A DNA stretch of 64,000 nucleotides from an uncultured Akkermansia sp. (GTDB lineage: Bacteria; Verrucomicrobiota; Verrucomicrobiia; Verrucomicrobiales; Akkermansiaceae), in assembly GCA_949296365.1 (NCBI GenBank), contig CASFPZ010000008.1, positions 1 to 64,000 on the forward strand, given 5' to 3'. Below, in pieces: positions 30,085-39,311 of the stretch. Under the pieces are notes generated by a model. It made no database searches and was not told where the DNA came from. It saw only the letters and a program-made list of their open reading frames with translations. Made by a program: the position numbers and the translations under genes. How positions within the stretch are numbered: the first letter of the stretch is position 1; each line of letters opens with the position of its first letter.

Positions 30085-32241
30085 TTACAGTTGTTTAGAG
30101 GCTTGGTCAATCAACTTGCGAGCCATTTCAACATCCTGAACGTGTTCGGTTCCGCGACTGCGTTCAACGGTAAAATGCTTTTTGAGACCTTCATCCATTT
30201 GGCGCACTGCTTCTTTAAGGGCAGAACTAGCCTGCGCAGAAGCAGCAGCACGGCGAAGTATGGAGACCTTTTCATAAGCTTCAAATCCATCGCGCAGTTT
30301 TTCAAACCGAAGGGAAGTACGATTTCCTGGATACACCAAGTAACAATCGCCAGGAGCCCAGTTGCCAAAATCAGTCTTTTCCATCGGGTTACGATTCCAC
30401 GAGTTGTATGCCCAACGCAAGAAGCCATCCATATGATTGGCAGCAGCAAAAAGCCCTAACCATTCCGACTCTGCCAAAGGAGATGTCGTAAATGTATTAG
30501 GTTTGGCTGGACTACAGCAAACGTAAAAAGTGGTCTTTTTCCCTTCTTGTTTTCGCCGTTCGAGCGCTTTTTGGGCAGTTTCAACGTGTCCGAGAACGAT
30601 GGACAGGTCGTAAACGCGATCCGTAATCTTTGTCGGGAAGTTAAACGCAGAGACCATCCTCAACTCTGGAGCGTAACGGTCGATAACCTCCTGACAAGCC
30701 CTAACCATGCGATCGGGACGTTCGTCAAGGCCAATACAAGTTCGCTCAAGCCAACCTTTTGCTTTGAGGTGCTTGACGAAATCCGTCAAAAACCCTCCCC
30801 AGATCTTTTCATATTCGGGCTGGCCGGGATTAAGCGGAATTTCCTTATATTCGTTAGATGCCTGATCGAAATAGCGAAGCTTCATCGACCAGGGAACCAT
30901 CGTATAACAAGTAATCTGCGCATTTTTGAGCCCGACTTCATCACTCATAAATGTAACCCATTTGTCGAAATTCGCGTAATCGTATGTCATCGAGCCATCC
31001 GGCTTGCGGATCCATTGAATCATCGAAGGCCACCAATCGTAGGTCTGTTCATTCCAGGCTTCGTGCAACAGCGAGCACGTAATTGCCTTCTGGCCTGCAT
31101 TGGCTAGCCGTTTCATCAACGGTTTCATCAACGCAAAATGCTCAGGCGACCACGGTTCTACATCATGCCAACGAGCTACCGATTCAGGATGTTGCCAGAG
31201 ATCTAGATGTAATCCCCATTGGTCCGGACTAGGCAACACCGCTTGTTGCACATTCACGGTGACAGGAATGCGCACTGGTTCGCATCCTTGCGCGTTGATC
31301 ACAACGGCTCCTCGATACAAGCCGACAGGCGTTTTTTGCGGAATATCTGCCTGGACCCACACACTACGCGTTTGCCCAGTTGGAAGATCCATGCGTTTCA
31401 GCGAAGGATCGATAATATCCGGCACAGCCTTGCCGCGAGCTCCGGTAAAACGCACAAACGACGCCGTCATGGGCACAGTCAGCGAATCAACAGGTCCTCG
31501 TAGATTCTCTACCGAGATGTTGACTTGTTTCATGTCCTGATCGCCAAAAACAGCAATCTGCCCGTTGACTCGTTCCCCACGCCAGGCCGTTAGCTCAATA
31601 CCCTGAGTAAGGGAATCAGCTACTACCGGGCGCTGGTCCCCAGGCATCCGCTTGTCTGATGTCACGGCTACTGCTTGCACTTGGGTCTTCACGGGTTCGG
31701 CAAAACCCTGAATCTCAACAATATGGCCTCCTGCCTTGTTACCTGCCGAACTCCCAGTAATCACCGTGCGAACGTAACGCACCTTCACTGGATCAAAGGT
31801 AAATATATTGCCCTCCGCCGTCCCGGAAATCGAGTTGGCTGATTGATCCACGAGAGTTTTCCAATTTTTACCGTCTTCGGATCCTTCAATCTTATATTGG
31901 TAAATACGCCCATCGCTCCAATAAGGCCATATGTGAATAGACGAGAGGGTTTTCTCGCTCCCCATATCAACGCAATGCCAGACAGGAAGGTTTTCGCATC
32001 CCCAATAACGATTAGCATTTGTTGCCTCACCGTCTACAGCAAGTTCGGCACGATCGTTACCGTAAGAGCCACTGGCCGTTACTGTTGCATTTTTAAACAA
32101 ATTGGCACTCTGGCTTGCCGTAGCAGCAGGTAACGTTAATTCAATTACCGGATGGCGATCAGGCGAATACGAAGCCGCAGATACGGTAACAATTGCCGAA
32201 CATACAACCGCGCTAGTCAATAGAAGAGTTCTAAGTGTCAT
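30085..32241 (-). CDS. Secreted CBM32 plus DUF4091/GH123-like hydrolase
   Basis: Signal peptide to about residue 22. Residues about 50-180 form an F5/8 type C (CBM32-like) sugar-binding domain (NATVTASGSYGNDRAELAVDG, then YKIEGSEDGKNWKTL). Residues about 190-335 are beta-rich, matching the N-terminal domain of GH123-like proteins. From about 340 to 690 a barrel-type catalytic domain carries adjacent acids D506-E507 in IGLDERPD, the D-E arrangement expected of GH123 beta-N-acetylgalactosaminidases, which use the substrate acetamido group. The C-terminal RWAYNSWNRNP and SLRFEKLRDGFEAYE motifs are those of DUF4091. Secreted, probably acting on GalNAc-containing or related glycans. Activity is inferred from the family. 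Confidence 0.85.
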   Translation of the reverse strand: MTLRTLLLTSAVVCSAIVTVSAASYSPDRHPVIELTLPAATASQSANLFKNATVTASGSYGNDRAELAVDGEATNANRYWGCENLPVWHCVDMGSEKTLSSIHIWPYWSDGRIYQYKIEGSEDGKNWKTLVDQSANSISGTAEGNIFTFDPVKVRYVRTVITGSSAGNKAGGHIVEIQGFAEPVKTQVQAVAVTSDKRMPGDQRPVVADSLTQGIELTAWRGERVNGQIAVFGDQDMKQVNISVENLRGPVDSLTVPMTASFVRFTGARGKAVPDIIDPSLKRMDLPTGQTRSVWVQADIPQKTPVGLYRGAVVINAQGCEPVRIPVTVNVQQAVLPSPDQWGLHLDLWQHPESVARWHDVEPWSPEHFALMKPLMKRLANAGQKAITCSLLHEAWNEQTYDWWPSMIQWIRKPDGSMTYDYANFDKWVTFMSDEVGLKNAQITCYTMVPWSMKLRYFDQASNEYKEIPLNPGQPEYEKIWGGFLTDFVKHLKAKGWLERTCIGLDERPDRMVRACQEVIDRYAPELRMVSAFNFPTKITDRVYDLSIVLGHVETAQKALERRKQEGKKTTFYVCCSPAKPNTFTTSPLAESEWLGLFAAANHMDGFLRWAYNSWNRNPMEKTDFGNWAPGDCYLVYPGNRTSLRFEKLRDGFEAYEKVSILRRAAASAQASSALKEAVRQMDEGLKKHFTVERSRGTEHVQDVEMARKLIDQASKQL

Positions 32242-32515
32242 GGTTAATCTTGTGTAAAGTTGAATATAAAAAACGAGTCTGTCAAGACAAGGATCTGCTT
32301 ACCCAAAGTAACCCCAGGAAAACGCAGCCCTGTAAATGAAATGATAACGGGAAGCCATGGCAGACAGAGGAGAACCTGGACCTCGCGTTAATCCGAATCA
32401 TGCCTTTAATACGCCAATGCCGCAGCCAATCTTTCAAAGCCAGAAAACGTAGAGTTTGCAAAGATGATGATGATTGATCTCGCTTATTAAGATTCATGTC
32501 GTTATCATCTCCTGC

Positions 32516-33400
32516 ATGAATCTATGCCTCATCCTCGGCGCCACTGGTCGCGTTGGCAGTTACCTGGCCCGAATGATGGAAACCCAGGAAATCCCTTTCA
32601 TCGCTTGGAACCGAACGCAATGCGATATGCGATTTCCTGAAACTGTCGAAGAACTCGTCGCAGCCTGCCCCGCTGACACTGTCGTTAACTGTGCAGCTAT
32701 TAGCAGTATCGAGGCTTGCGCTCAAAACCCTGTCGAAGCCCACTATGTCAACGCCATGGCGCCGCAGTTCCTCGCCCGCGCTTGTGCTCGCGAAGGCAAA
32801 CGACTCGTTCATCTCAGTACAGACTACGTGTTAGACGGTCGCCGTCCTGGTCTCAAACCAGAAACAGCTAAATGCAAACCCGTTAACACTTACGGCGAAA
32901 GCAAATGGGAAGCTGAAATGCGCATCCTCGATGAAATGCCGGAGGCATTGGTTGCTCGAATCTCTTGGGTTTTTGGAAATCCGCACAAACCATCTTTTCC
33001 GGGAATGGTTCTCCAACACGCGCTTGCCGGAGAACCTGTATCCGTTATCAGTGATAAAGATTCCATACCAACTTGGATCGACGATTTATGCCGTTGGATC
33101 ATTAACCTAGTTTTGGGAGACATGCCGTCCGGCCTCTTGCACCTCTGCCAATCAGGTTCTCCGGTCACCTGGGCAGAATATGCGCAAACTGTTTTGACCA
33201 TCGCCCGCGAAGAGGGATTACCCATCCGCGACCTCGACCTTCACTGCACCAAATTGGCAAGTCACCGTGAATTCAGTGAGCCACGCCCACTGCACACCGC
33301 TATGGATTCGAATCGCCTCGCCACTGTCCTCGGTCATCCCATCCGTAGTTGGCAAGAGGCCATACGCCTTGCCATCAGCCAACATGCCCAATTTATTTAA
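32516..33400 (+). CDS. RmlD-like NAD(P)-dependent sugar nucleotide reductase
   Basis: SDR-superfamily reductase of the RmlD (dTDP-4-dehydrorhamnose reductase) branch. Start at ATG 32516, because it opens directly with the cofactor motif ILGATGRVGSYLA; the 14 residues encoded upstream are dispensable. Other marks are NCAAISSIEACAQNP, LVHLSTDYVLDGRRPG, and the catalytic YGESKWEAE. The C-terminal domain is complete (about 294 residues). No other rhamnose-pathway gene is next to it; the neighbour is an RNA methyltransferase 14 bases away. Some RmlD-like proteins act in other roles (e.g. methionine adenosyltransferase beta-type), so the exact substrate is open. Confidence 0.83.
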   Translation: MNLCLILGATGRVGSYLARMMETQEIPFIAWNRTQCDMRFPETVEELVAACPADTVVNCAAISSIEACAQNPVEAHYVNAMAPQFLARACAREGKRLVHLSTDYVLDGRRPGLKPETAKCKPVNTYGESKWEAEMRILDEMPEALVARISWVFGNPHKPSFPGMVLQHALAGEPVSVISDKDSIPTWIDDLCRWIINLVLGDMPSGLLHLCQSGSPVTWAEYAQTVLTIAREEGLPIRDLDLHCTKLASHREFSEPRPLHTAMDSNRLATVLGHPIRSWQEAIRLAISQHAQFI

Positions 33401-33414
33401 CCATTGTCCTACTT

Positions 33415-34683
33415 ATGTCATCTGATTTTGGCAAACGCCCGCATTACTCTCGTTCTCCACAACGCCGTCCCTCTCTCTCGCCACGTCCAGCCACTGCTCC
33501 AGCTAATAGTACCAATTGGTTGTCGCCCTGGATCGAATTAAAATATTTCTCTTATAATCCGGCAATCTTCCCTCGCATGATCGGCGCCGTCAGCCCCGAT
33601 GCCCAACCGGGAGACCTCGTCCACGTCTATGATAAAAATGGAGCTCTGTTCGGCGCTGGCTTTTGGAATGCTGTCAGCAAGACACCGCTCCGCATGGTTT
33701 ATCACGGATCGGAGGTCTTCTCTGAAGAGGGGCTCGATCGAGCTCTTACCAACGCTGTCTCATTGCGACGTCATACGCTGCAGCTCGACAACACAACTAA
33801 TGCCTATCGAGTTGTTCACGGCGATTCCGATGGTATTGGCGGACTCATCGTCGACCGATACGCTGATGTCCTGAGCCTAGAGGTAAGCACGCTCGGAGCC
33901 TGGCAACGTCTCAACCGCTGGTTACCCCTGCTACATAATCTTTGTGGAACCACTCGACATCTCGTCCACGTCGATGACAACATCGCTCGTATGGAACACA
34001 TCGATACCCAACATTCTCCCTGCGGATCGTCCTCCATTCCTTGCGTCAAAATCAAGGAAAACGGCATCGTCTACGAGGTGAATTTCGATCAGGGCCACAA
34101 AACCGGCTTCTTCTGCGATCAACGCGATAATCGCTTACGTTTTTCTACGTTGGTAAAAGGCGCTTCTGTCCTCGATCTCTGTTGCTACAGCGGAGGATTT
34201 TCCCTGGCGGCCAAAATGTTAGGCGGAGCTGCAAGCGTCACTGGGGTTGACCTCGATGAAAAAGCAATCGCTATGGCGAAACGCAACGCCAATCTCAACC
34301 AACAACGCATCAATTTCGTCCATGCCGATGCCTTTGTCTACGCCCGGCAAATGATTCGCAATGGAACACTATTCGATGCCGTACTTCTAGATCCCCCCAA
34401 GTTCATCTTGGGTCGCGAGGGGTATGACGAAGGGATCAAAAAATACCACGATCTGAACATGCTGGGACTCCAATGTGTCCGCCCTGGTGGTTTATTTGTC
34501 ACCTGTTCATGTTCAGGGTTGTTGTCCCCCGCGGAATTTGAACGTACTGTAATTAAAGCCGCACAACGCCAAGGACGCAAATTACAGATCATGGCAATGA
34601 CCGGGCCGGGATGGGATCATCCCTTCCTTAGCACCTACCCCGAAGGACGTTATCTCAAAGTAATCTGGGCAATCGCCCAGTAA
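33415..34683 (+). CDS. RlmI-like class I rRNA methyltransferase
   Basis: SAM-dependent methyltransferase of the RlmI family (m5C in 23S rRNA in E. coli). ATG 33415 is chosen over the far-upstream frame start, giving about 422 residues. An Arg/Ser/Pro-rich N-terminus precedes a PUA-type RNA-binding domain at about 40-120 (PGDLVHVYDKNGALFGAGFWN). The central domain has DGIGGLIVDRYAD, and the catalytic part the SAM motif VLDLCCYSGGFSLAA near 250, GVDLDEKAIAMAKRNA and VLLDPPKFI (motif IV). A later SCSG holds a cysteine consistent with an m5C enzyme. Likely co-transcribed with the RmlD-like gene. Confidence 0.9.
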   Translation: MSSDFGKRPHYSRSPQRRPSLSPRPATAPANSTNWLSPWIELKYFSYNPAIFPRMIGAVSPDAQPGDLVHVYDKNGALFGAGFWNAVSKTPLRMVYHGSEVFSEEGLDRALTNAVSLRRHTLQLDNTTNAYRVVHGDSDGIGGLIVDRYADVLSLEVSTLGAWQRLNRWLPLLHNLCGTTRHLVHVDDNIARMEHIDTQHSPCGSSSIPCVKIKENGIVYEVNFDQGHKTGFFCDQRDNRLRFSTLVKGASVLDLCCYSGGFSLAAKMLGGAASVTGVDLDEKAIAMAKRNANLNQQRINFVHADAFVYARQMIRNGTLFDAVLLDPPKFILGREGYDEGIKKYHDLNMLGLQCVRPGGLFVTCSCSGLLSPAEFERTVIKAAQRQGRKLQIMAMTGPGWDHPFLSTYPEGRYLKVIWAIAQ

Positions 34684-34695
34684 ATTTTAGCTTTT

Positions 34696-34732
34696 AAGGA
34701 ACAGGCGACCTCAGTCATTTCGCCTGTTCCTT
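34696..34732. terminator. Hairpin between convergent genes
   Basis: A perfect 13-base inverted repeat (34696-34708 with 34720-34732) separates the RlmI-like gene (plus) from the EEP gene (minus). Its right arm covers the last codons of the minus-strand gene. Neither side has a proper T-run, so termination is possible but not certain. Confidence 0.5.
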
Positions 34733-35794
34733 CCAAGACCATTCTGCAAAAAGGGCACGATGATCTGAAGGCCATTGGGCTGGTCTGTGCGGAGCTAGAA
34801 TTTCGTCTTTCCCCTGATTCGCCTGAGAACGTTTACCGCGCAGAATACACCTATCCGGTCCTAAGACCTGCGACCGTTTCAAGTGCAAATCCAATTGTCC
34901 CGGATGGAAATAGATAAAATCGATACGTTCACGTTCGTCTGCCTTGGGCGCCCATGCCAATTTTTCCACTGGAACCAAGGGACAATCCGCCGGAAATGTA
35001 AAACCAGGGTATTGGACAGGATCCGGATACATGAGACGGAAACTGTCTTTATACCCCGCTTCTGACAACGCAACGCTGGCATGCCAAGGAACGACCAAAC
35101 CATTGTGATCCCATAACTGAGCCGTTTCTTGCGTCCAATCCAGATGAGAGGGTTCATTGAAATCACCCCCCAAAAAGACAGGACGACCACGTTTTTGGTC
35201 TTCAGCCGCTACCTTTAAGAAACACGCAATCGCCTCATCACGCCAGGATTTCAAATTATCATCCAAAACTGTTTTGAGATCTGTCACCGAGCAAGCCAAG
35301 GGCTTCCAAGAAGAACCAGAATATCCTCGCGGCAAGTAACAAGCATAATTCAAGTAATCCAAATGTGCCGTATAAATAGCCATTTCTTGTCCATCCACTC
35401 GCACCAAGGCTCTAAAAATAGTTCCCCGAGCCTGAGGATGTTCGGCATCGGGGAAAATCTGTGTCGATTCGATGATAGGATATTTACTCCATAGCCCGGA
35501 ATCGTGTGATCGAAAAGAATAGTATTTGAGACCTCGCTCTCCGAGAGAAGCAATCATACAGTCAGCAAATGATTGATCTTTACCATTAGCGACCTCGCAC
35601 AACAACACAATATCCGGCGAACGGTGAGCAATTTCATCCACGACTGTTTGGTAACCATCGGGCACACTAGTCCCCGAATGCCAAATATTCATCTGTAACA
35701 TCGAAAGCGATCCTGCTGCTGCAAGCTCCAACAAGGGCGCTAAAGTTAACCCCGCCCAACTAATGTTCCGGGCCCAACTTCTGCTATTATTCAT
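34715..35794 (-). CDS. Secreted EEP-family phosphoesterase (copy 1)
   Basis: Endonuclease/exonuclease/phosphatase-fold enzyme, presumably a metal-dependent phosphodiesterase or nuclease outside the cytoplasm. Residues 1-27 look like a signal peptide, though its cleavage site is less clear than in the neighbour copy. The EEP marks are present: MLQMNIW at the start, a glutamate in LLCEVA, TAHLD, LGGDFNEPSHLD near 208, and WPSDHRALFAEW at the C-terminus. It is a close paralogue of the protein at 35806-36897 (11-base gap) over its whole length, a clear tandem duplication. Substrate unknown. Confidence 0.88.
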   Translation of the reverse strand: MNNSRSWARNISWAGLTLAPLLELAAAGSLSMLQMNIWHSGTSVPDGYQTVVDEIAHRSPDIVLLCEVANGKDQSFADCMIASLGERGLKYYSFRSHDSGLWSKYPIIESTQIFPDAEHPQARGTIFRALVRVDGQEMAIYTAHLDYLNYACYLPRGYSGSSWKPLACSVTDLKTVLDDNLKSWRDEAIACFLKVAAEDQKRGRPVFLGGDFNEPSHLDWTQETAQLWDHNGLVVPWHASVALSEAGYKDSFRLMYPDPVQYPGFTFPADCPLVPVEKLAWAPKADERERIDFIYFHPGQLDLHLKRSQVLGPDRCILRGKRSQANQGKDEILAPHRPAQWPSDHRALFAEWSWKEQAK

Positions 35795-35805
35795 GGGATG
35801 ATGAG

Positions 35806-36897
35806 TTAGGGATTATCCCAGGTCCATTCAGCATAAACACCGCGATGATCTGAAGGCCAATCGTCTGGTTTTTGCGGGGGCAGGATTTCATCTTTCCCTT
35901 GATCACCCGTAACACGTTGAGCCTTCAGGATCATTCCTGCTGGACCAAAAGCCTGAGCCTTCTTTAATTTCAGATTCGACTTACCTGGATAGAAATAGAT
36001 GTAATCGATGCGTTCTCGTTCGTCAGCCCCCGGTGCCCAAGCCAATTTTTCACGAGCTTCCGTCGTATCGATAGGCGCTTTTTTACAATCGGTTGGGAAC
36101 GTAAACCCAGGGTATTGTACGGGATCCGGATACATAACACGGAAGGCATCTTGGAATCCCGCCTTTTGCAAGGCTACGCTGGTATGCCAGGGAACGACAA
36201 GGCCAAAATGTTCGCGCATTTGGGCTGTTTCTTGCGTCCAATCCAAATGAGAAGGTTCATTAAAATCCCCACCCAGAATCACAATTCGGCCAAGTTTCTG
36301 ATCTTCAGCAGCCACCTTCAAGAAACAAGCAATTGCTTCATCTCGCCAGGACTTGAGGTTATCAGCTAATATAACTTCAAGATTCCGTACAGGTTTGTCT
36401 AACGGTTTCCAGTTATTCCCGGAATACCCTTTGGGCAGATAACACGCATAATGCAATCCATCTAAATGAGCTGTATAGACAGCAACCTCGTGGCCGTCCA
36501 CCTTTACCAATGCTCTGAAGATTGTACTACGGGCGTAACGGTGAGTCGCATCTGGAAAAATTTGAGAAGATTCGACAATAGGGTATTTACTAATCAAACC
36601 ACTATCATACGACGGAAAGGAATAATATTTGAGTCCATGCTTAGCAAGAGCAGACGTAATGCGGTCCGCAAACGATTGTCCCTTGGCACTCTCAATCTCA
36701 CTCAGTAGAGCAAAATCAGGAGAGAGATGAGCAATTTCATCTACAGCAGTCTGGAAACCATTGGGGACGAGACGTCCTGATCTCCATAAATTCCATTGGA
36801 GAATTGAAAGCGATTCCGCAGAGGCCATTCCTAGCAAACACCCCCACGCAAGAATCAGCCCACCCCCCCGTCGGAGCCATTTCTTTTCGTTATGCAT
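35806..36897 (-). CDS. Secreted EEP-family phosphoesterase (copy 2)
   Basis: Same fold and motifs as the copy downstream: LLSEIE, TAHLD, ILGGDFNEPSHLD and WPSDHRGVYAEW. Its signal peptide is clearer (MHNEKKWLRR, then a hydrophobic stretch ending MASA-ES near residue 28). The 363-residue length is close to the other copy (359). It lies 18 bases after the 706-residue secreted unknown and 11 bases before copy 1, making a three-gene minus-strand operon. The conserved SHLDWTQETAQ stretch next to the GGDFNEP motif suggests the two share a substrate type. Confidence 0.9.
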   Translation of the reverse strand: MHNEKKWLRRGGGLILAWGCLLGMASAESLSILQWNLWRSGRLVPNGFQTAVDEIAHLSPDFALLSEIESAKGQSFADRITSALAKHGLKYYSFPSYDSGLISKYPIVESSQIFPDATHRYARSTIFRALVKVDGHEVAVYTAHLDGLHYACYLPKGYSGNNWKPLDKPVRNLEVILADNLKSWRDEAIACFLKVAAEDQKLGRIVILGGDFNEPSHLDWTQETAQMREHFGLVVPWHTSVALQKAGFQDAFRVMYPDPVQYPGFTFPTDCKKAPIDTTEAREKLAWAPGADERERIDYIYFYPGKSNLKLKKAQAFGPAGMILKAQRVTGDQGKDEILPPQKPDDWPSDHRGVYAEWTWDNP

Positions 36898-36915
36898 ACC
36901 TTTATGAAGTCAAAA

Positions 36916-39036
36916 TTATTTCCTCGGAGTTTTTTCAATCATGTAACGAGTTGCCATTTTACCGTTTTCCTGAGAAATCGTAATAGAAACCGACTGAATA
37001 TCGCGGCTAAATACTTTCATTATCTTGCCAATTGTCTCCATTTCAGCCATTTCGGCTTTGTCAACCACTTTTAATGATTCAATGATTTGATTGAACGATT
37101 CGACAAATTCTCCATATGGGGCCATATGGATCTTCAGCGCTACACCCAAAGGACCGTAGACAGTTGGAATGACGTTAGCCATATTCGGCTGGCGAACAAG
37201 CCCGTAAACCTCAGTAAGGAAGGGGCTAGACGAACTCATCAGCATATACGGCGCTTGTTCTATTGAAGCAGGAGACCAGTCCTTGCCTGACCCCAAAACA
37301 GGCATAACGTTCAAAGAAAATCCTTCTTTCGCAACTTGATTGGATTGGCTGATGTCTGTGTCTTTTGCCATAAGCCCCATAGATTTCAAATTCTGGAACA
37401 ACAGGTTTTGAGTTTCTTTCCAGGAGGCCTGAACCGAAGCGATGTCGTGCGCACCAGCAATCATAGCTATTCGAGGAATGCGAATTTGTTGCTCTACACC
37501 GCTAGGTAAACCAAGAAATCCGTTAGGGGCCTCACCCTTCATATCAGCTACTAAACCACAAGTTGGGTGAAGGCTCGTGTGAGATTTCAGCCAAATATCG
37601 GCTAATTGTCCTTTTATCTCTGATAAACCAAGGCCACTCGATTCACTATCGATCATTTCGTCGATCTCTGCCTTCTCTCTAGCATATCCCCAATATTTCA
37701 AGGTCATATTTTGATGCTCAGGCGTCGTCGATCCAATGGCTGTACCAAGGGTATCAGGGATGGTAAGGAGTCCACTCAATGACGAAGCAGAATGATTCCA
37801 ATCATAACCCCGATAGGATCCCGACATAATTTCACCGAAGATCTTTTGTCCCTCTTGCCAAGAATAGAAACTGATAGGCTGAGAGGTATCGTACATATCT
37901 ATTAATTGTTTCTTAACGTGGTTGAGATTCTGTACAGTCTGTGCATATTGCGTTGCTTGTTCCTGAGTAATTTTTTTCTCTTCCACTGCCTTTTGTGAAG
38001 CTTTGATATCTATATCGCCTTCAATTTCGATGACTGACTTGTTGTATTCTATGCTTTCCTGCACCAAATCGCTGTTGATCCAGCCAATCATCAGCGAATG
38101 CGCATCCAATCGCGCATCAGCAAAGGCGAATTCCGGGCGACTCACAATAGATTGTTCCACAGAAACGGGCAGAGACAACTGGGTTTGAGGATTCGTACAA
38201 ATGGCTATAATACCAACATTGGCTTTTACATCGCACCCCCACATGACATAGAGATTCCTCTTTGCTAACTCTGTTTTGAGTCGCTCGATCACTTCGGGTC
38301 TCAGATTTTTACTGAAAGCAGATGGGTCGAGTTTGCTGCCATTAATCCGAATCCCCTCGAACGGGATCCCGTTGACTTGTTGTGAAACGTTTTCTAAATA
38401 AGGAGTCTTCCCCATCGCTACAGACATCTTGGCCACGAGGGAAATTTGTTGTGTCACTTGACTCAACGCCGTGGGCTCCATTTCCACCGCAGCCAACAAA
38501 AATGGAGTTTTGGCCTGACTGTTCCATGCAGATGCCTCTAATAACCCCAGAGCTACTTCATTGGGATCAATCTCATCGACCTCCGACACAACCGATTGTT
38601 CAGAAGTTTCAATCCGAATCAAATTCGTGCGTCCCATTCGTTTGATGAGAGGTATCATGTTACGTACCATCGTCGGCCAATCCGAATTGCCTGCAAATAC
38701 GATATTCTTGACAAAAATATCAGCAGGATCCACTGCCATCTCTGCTGAGGCATCCGAGGAATTTTCCTCGTCCTCCAGGAAAGTTTGGCATATATGCGAT
38801 TCTCCACATCCCACTTTGATATCTGGCCAATGATACACGCCAAGGACAAAAGAAGAATCGGCCGGAACATACTTTAATAGAGGCAGTTTGTCTGCACGTT
38901 CCTGGATGGATACCTGTTTCACAGGCGGCGGGGCTAGAGGTCCCGGAGCTTTGATTTCTTCTTCCCCATTCACAAGATACGTATTAGACACTATGGCAGC
39001 CACAACAATTGCCACATAGGTTTTTCGGAATTTCAT
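36916..39036 (-). CDS. Secreted protein of unknown function, 706 residues
   Basis: Signal peptide at 1-24 (MKFRKTYVAIVVAAIVSNTYLVNG). The N-terminal segment KLPLLKYVPADSSFVLGVY resembles the 'YVPAD(S/T)' opening of DUF3352-like secreted proteins, but I cannot assign the rest with confidence. Acidic residues at about 85-100 are followed by long alternating strand and helix regions. Several stretches are similar to each other in style, such as LPSGVEQQIRIPR and IPFEGIRINGSKL, but no clear internal repeat is visible. Two cysteines occur early (about 77 and 83). The first gene of the operon with the two EEP phosphoesterases. Possibly an outer-membrane-associated or substrate-binding partner of those enzymes; this is a guess. 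Confidence 0.75.
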   Translation of the reverse strand: MKFRKTYVAIVVAAIVSNTYLVNGEEEIKAPGPLAPPPVKQVSIQERADKLPLLKYVPADSSFVLGVYHWPDIKVGCGESHICQTFLEDEENSSDASAEMAVDPADIFVKNIVFAGNSDWPTMVRNMIPLIKRMGRTNLIRIETSEQSVVSEVDEIDPNEVALGLLEASAWNSQAKTPFLLAAVEMEPTALSQVTQQISLVAKMSVAMGKTPYLENVSQQVNGIPFEGIRINGSKLDPSAFSKNLRPEVIERLKTELAKRNLYVMWGCDVKANVGIIAICTNPQTQLSLPVSVEQSIVSRPEFAFADARLDAHSLMIGWINSDLVQESIEYNKSVIEIEGDIDIKASQKAVEEKKITQEQATQYAQTVQNLNHVKKQLIDMYDTSQPISFYSWQEGQKIFGEIMSGSYRGYDWNHSASSLSGLLTIPDTLGTAIGSTTPEHQNMTLKYWGYAREKAEIDEMIDSESSGLGLSEIKGQLADIWLKSHTSLHPTCGLVADMKGEAPNGFLGLPSGVEQQIRIPRIAMIAGAHDIASVQASWKETQNLLFQNLKSMGLMAKDTDISQSNQVAKEGFSLNVMPVLGSGKDWSPASIEQAPYMLMSSSSPFLTEVYGLVRQPNMANVIPTVYGPLGVALKIHMAPYGEFVESFNQIIESLKVVDKAEMAEMETIGKIMKVFSRDIQSVSITISQENGKMATRYMIEKTPRK

Positions 39037-39311
39037 ATTATAGTCATGCTAGGCTTGGGGCTCGATTTGTCCATATCGTTTTACAATATGTAGGTCATGA
39101 TAGTGCTCTTGGAGTAGCAACATGCGTCATCTCGGAGAATTCAATTTTTCCCGTTTATTATTGGGAGAAACTCCTCCTCTAAAATAATAGGTCTTCGCCT
39201 GCTACGTTTTTTTGAAGAATCCTCAACAGAACACCTCAGGCAATCTAGAAAACGAGGTTTGAAAGAAAGAAATGTATTGATAGCATCGTATTTAACAATA
39301 TCTATCATCCT

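Noticed and set aside
32242..32290. TTGACA on the minus strand upstream of the DUF4091 hydrolase as a promoter.
   Set aside because: No -10 hexamer falls at 16-18 bases; the TATATT string is only 11 bases away.
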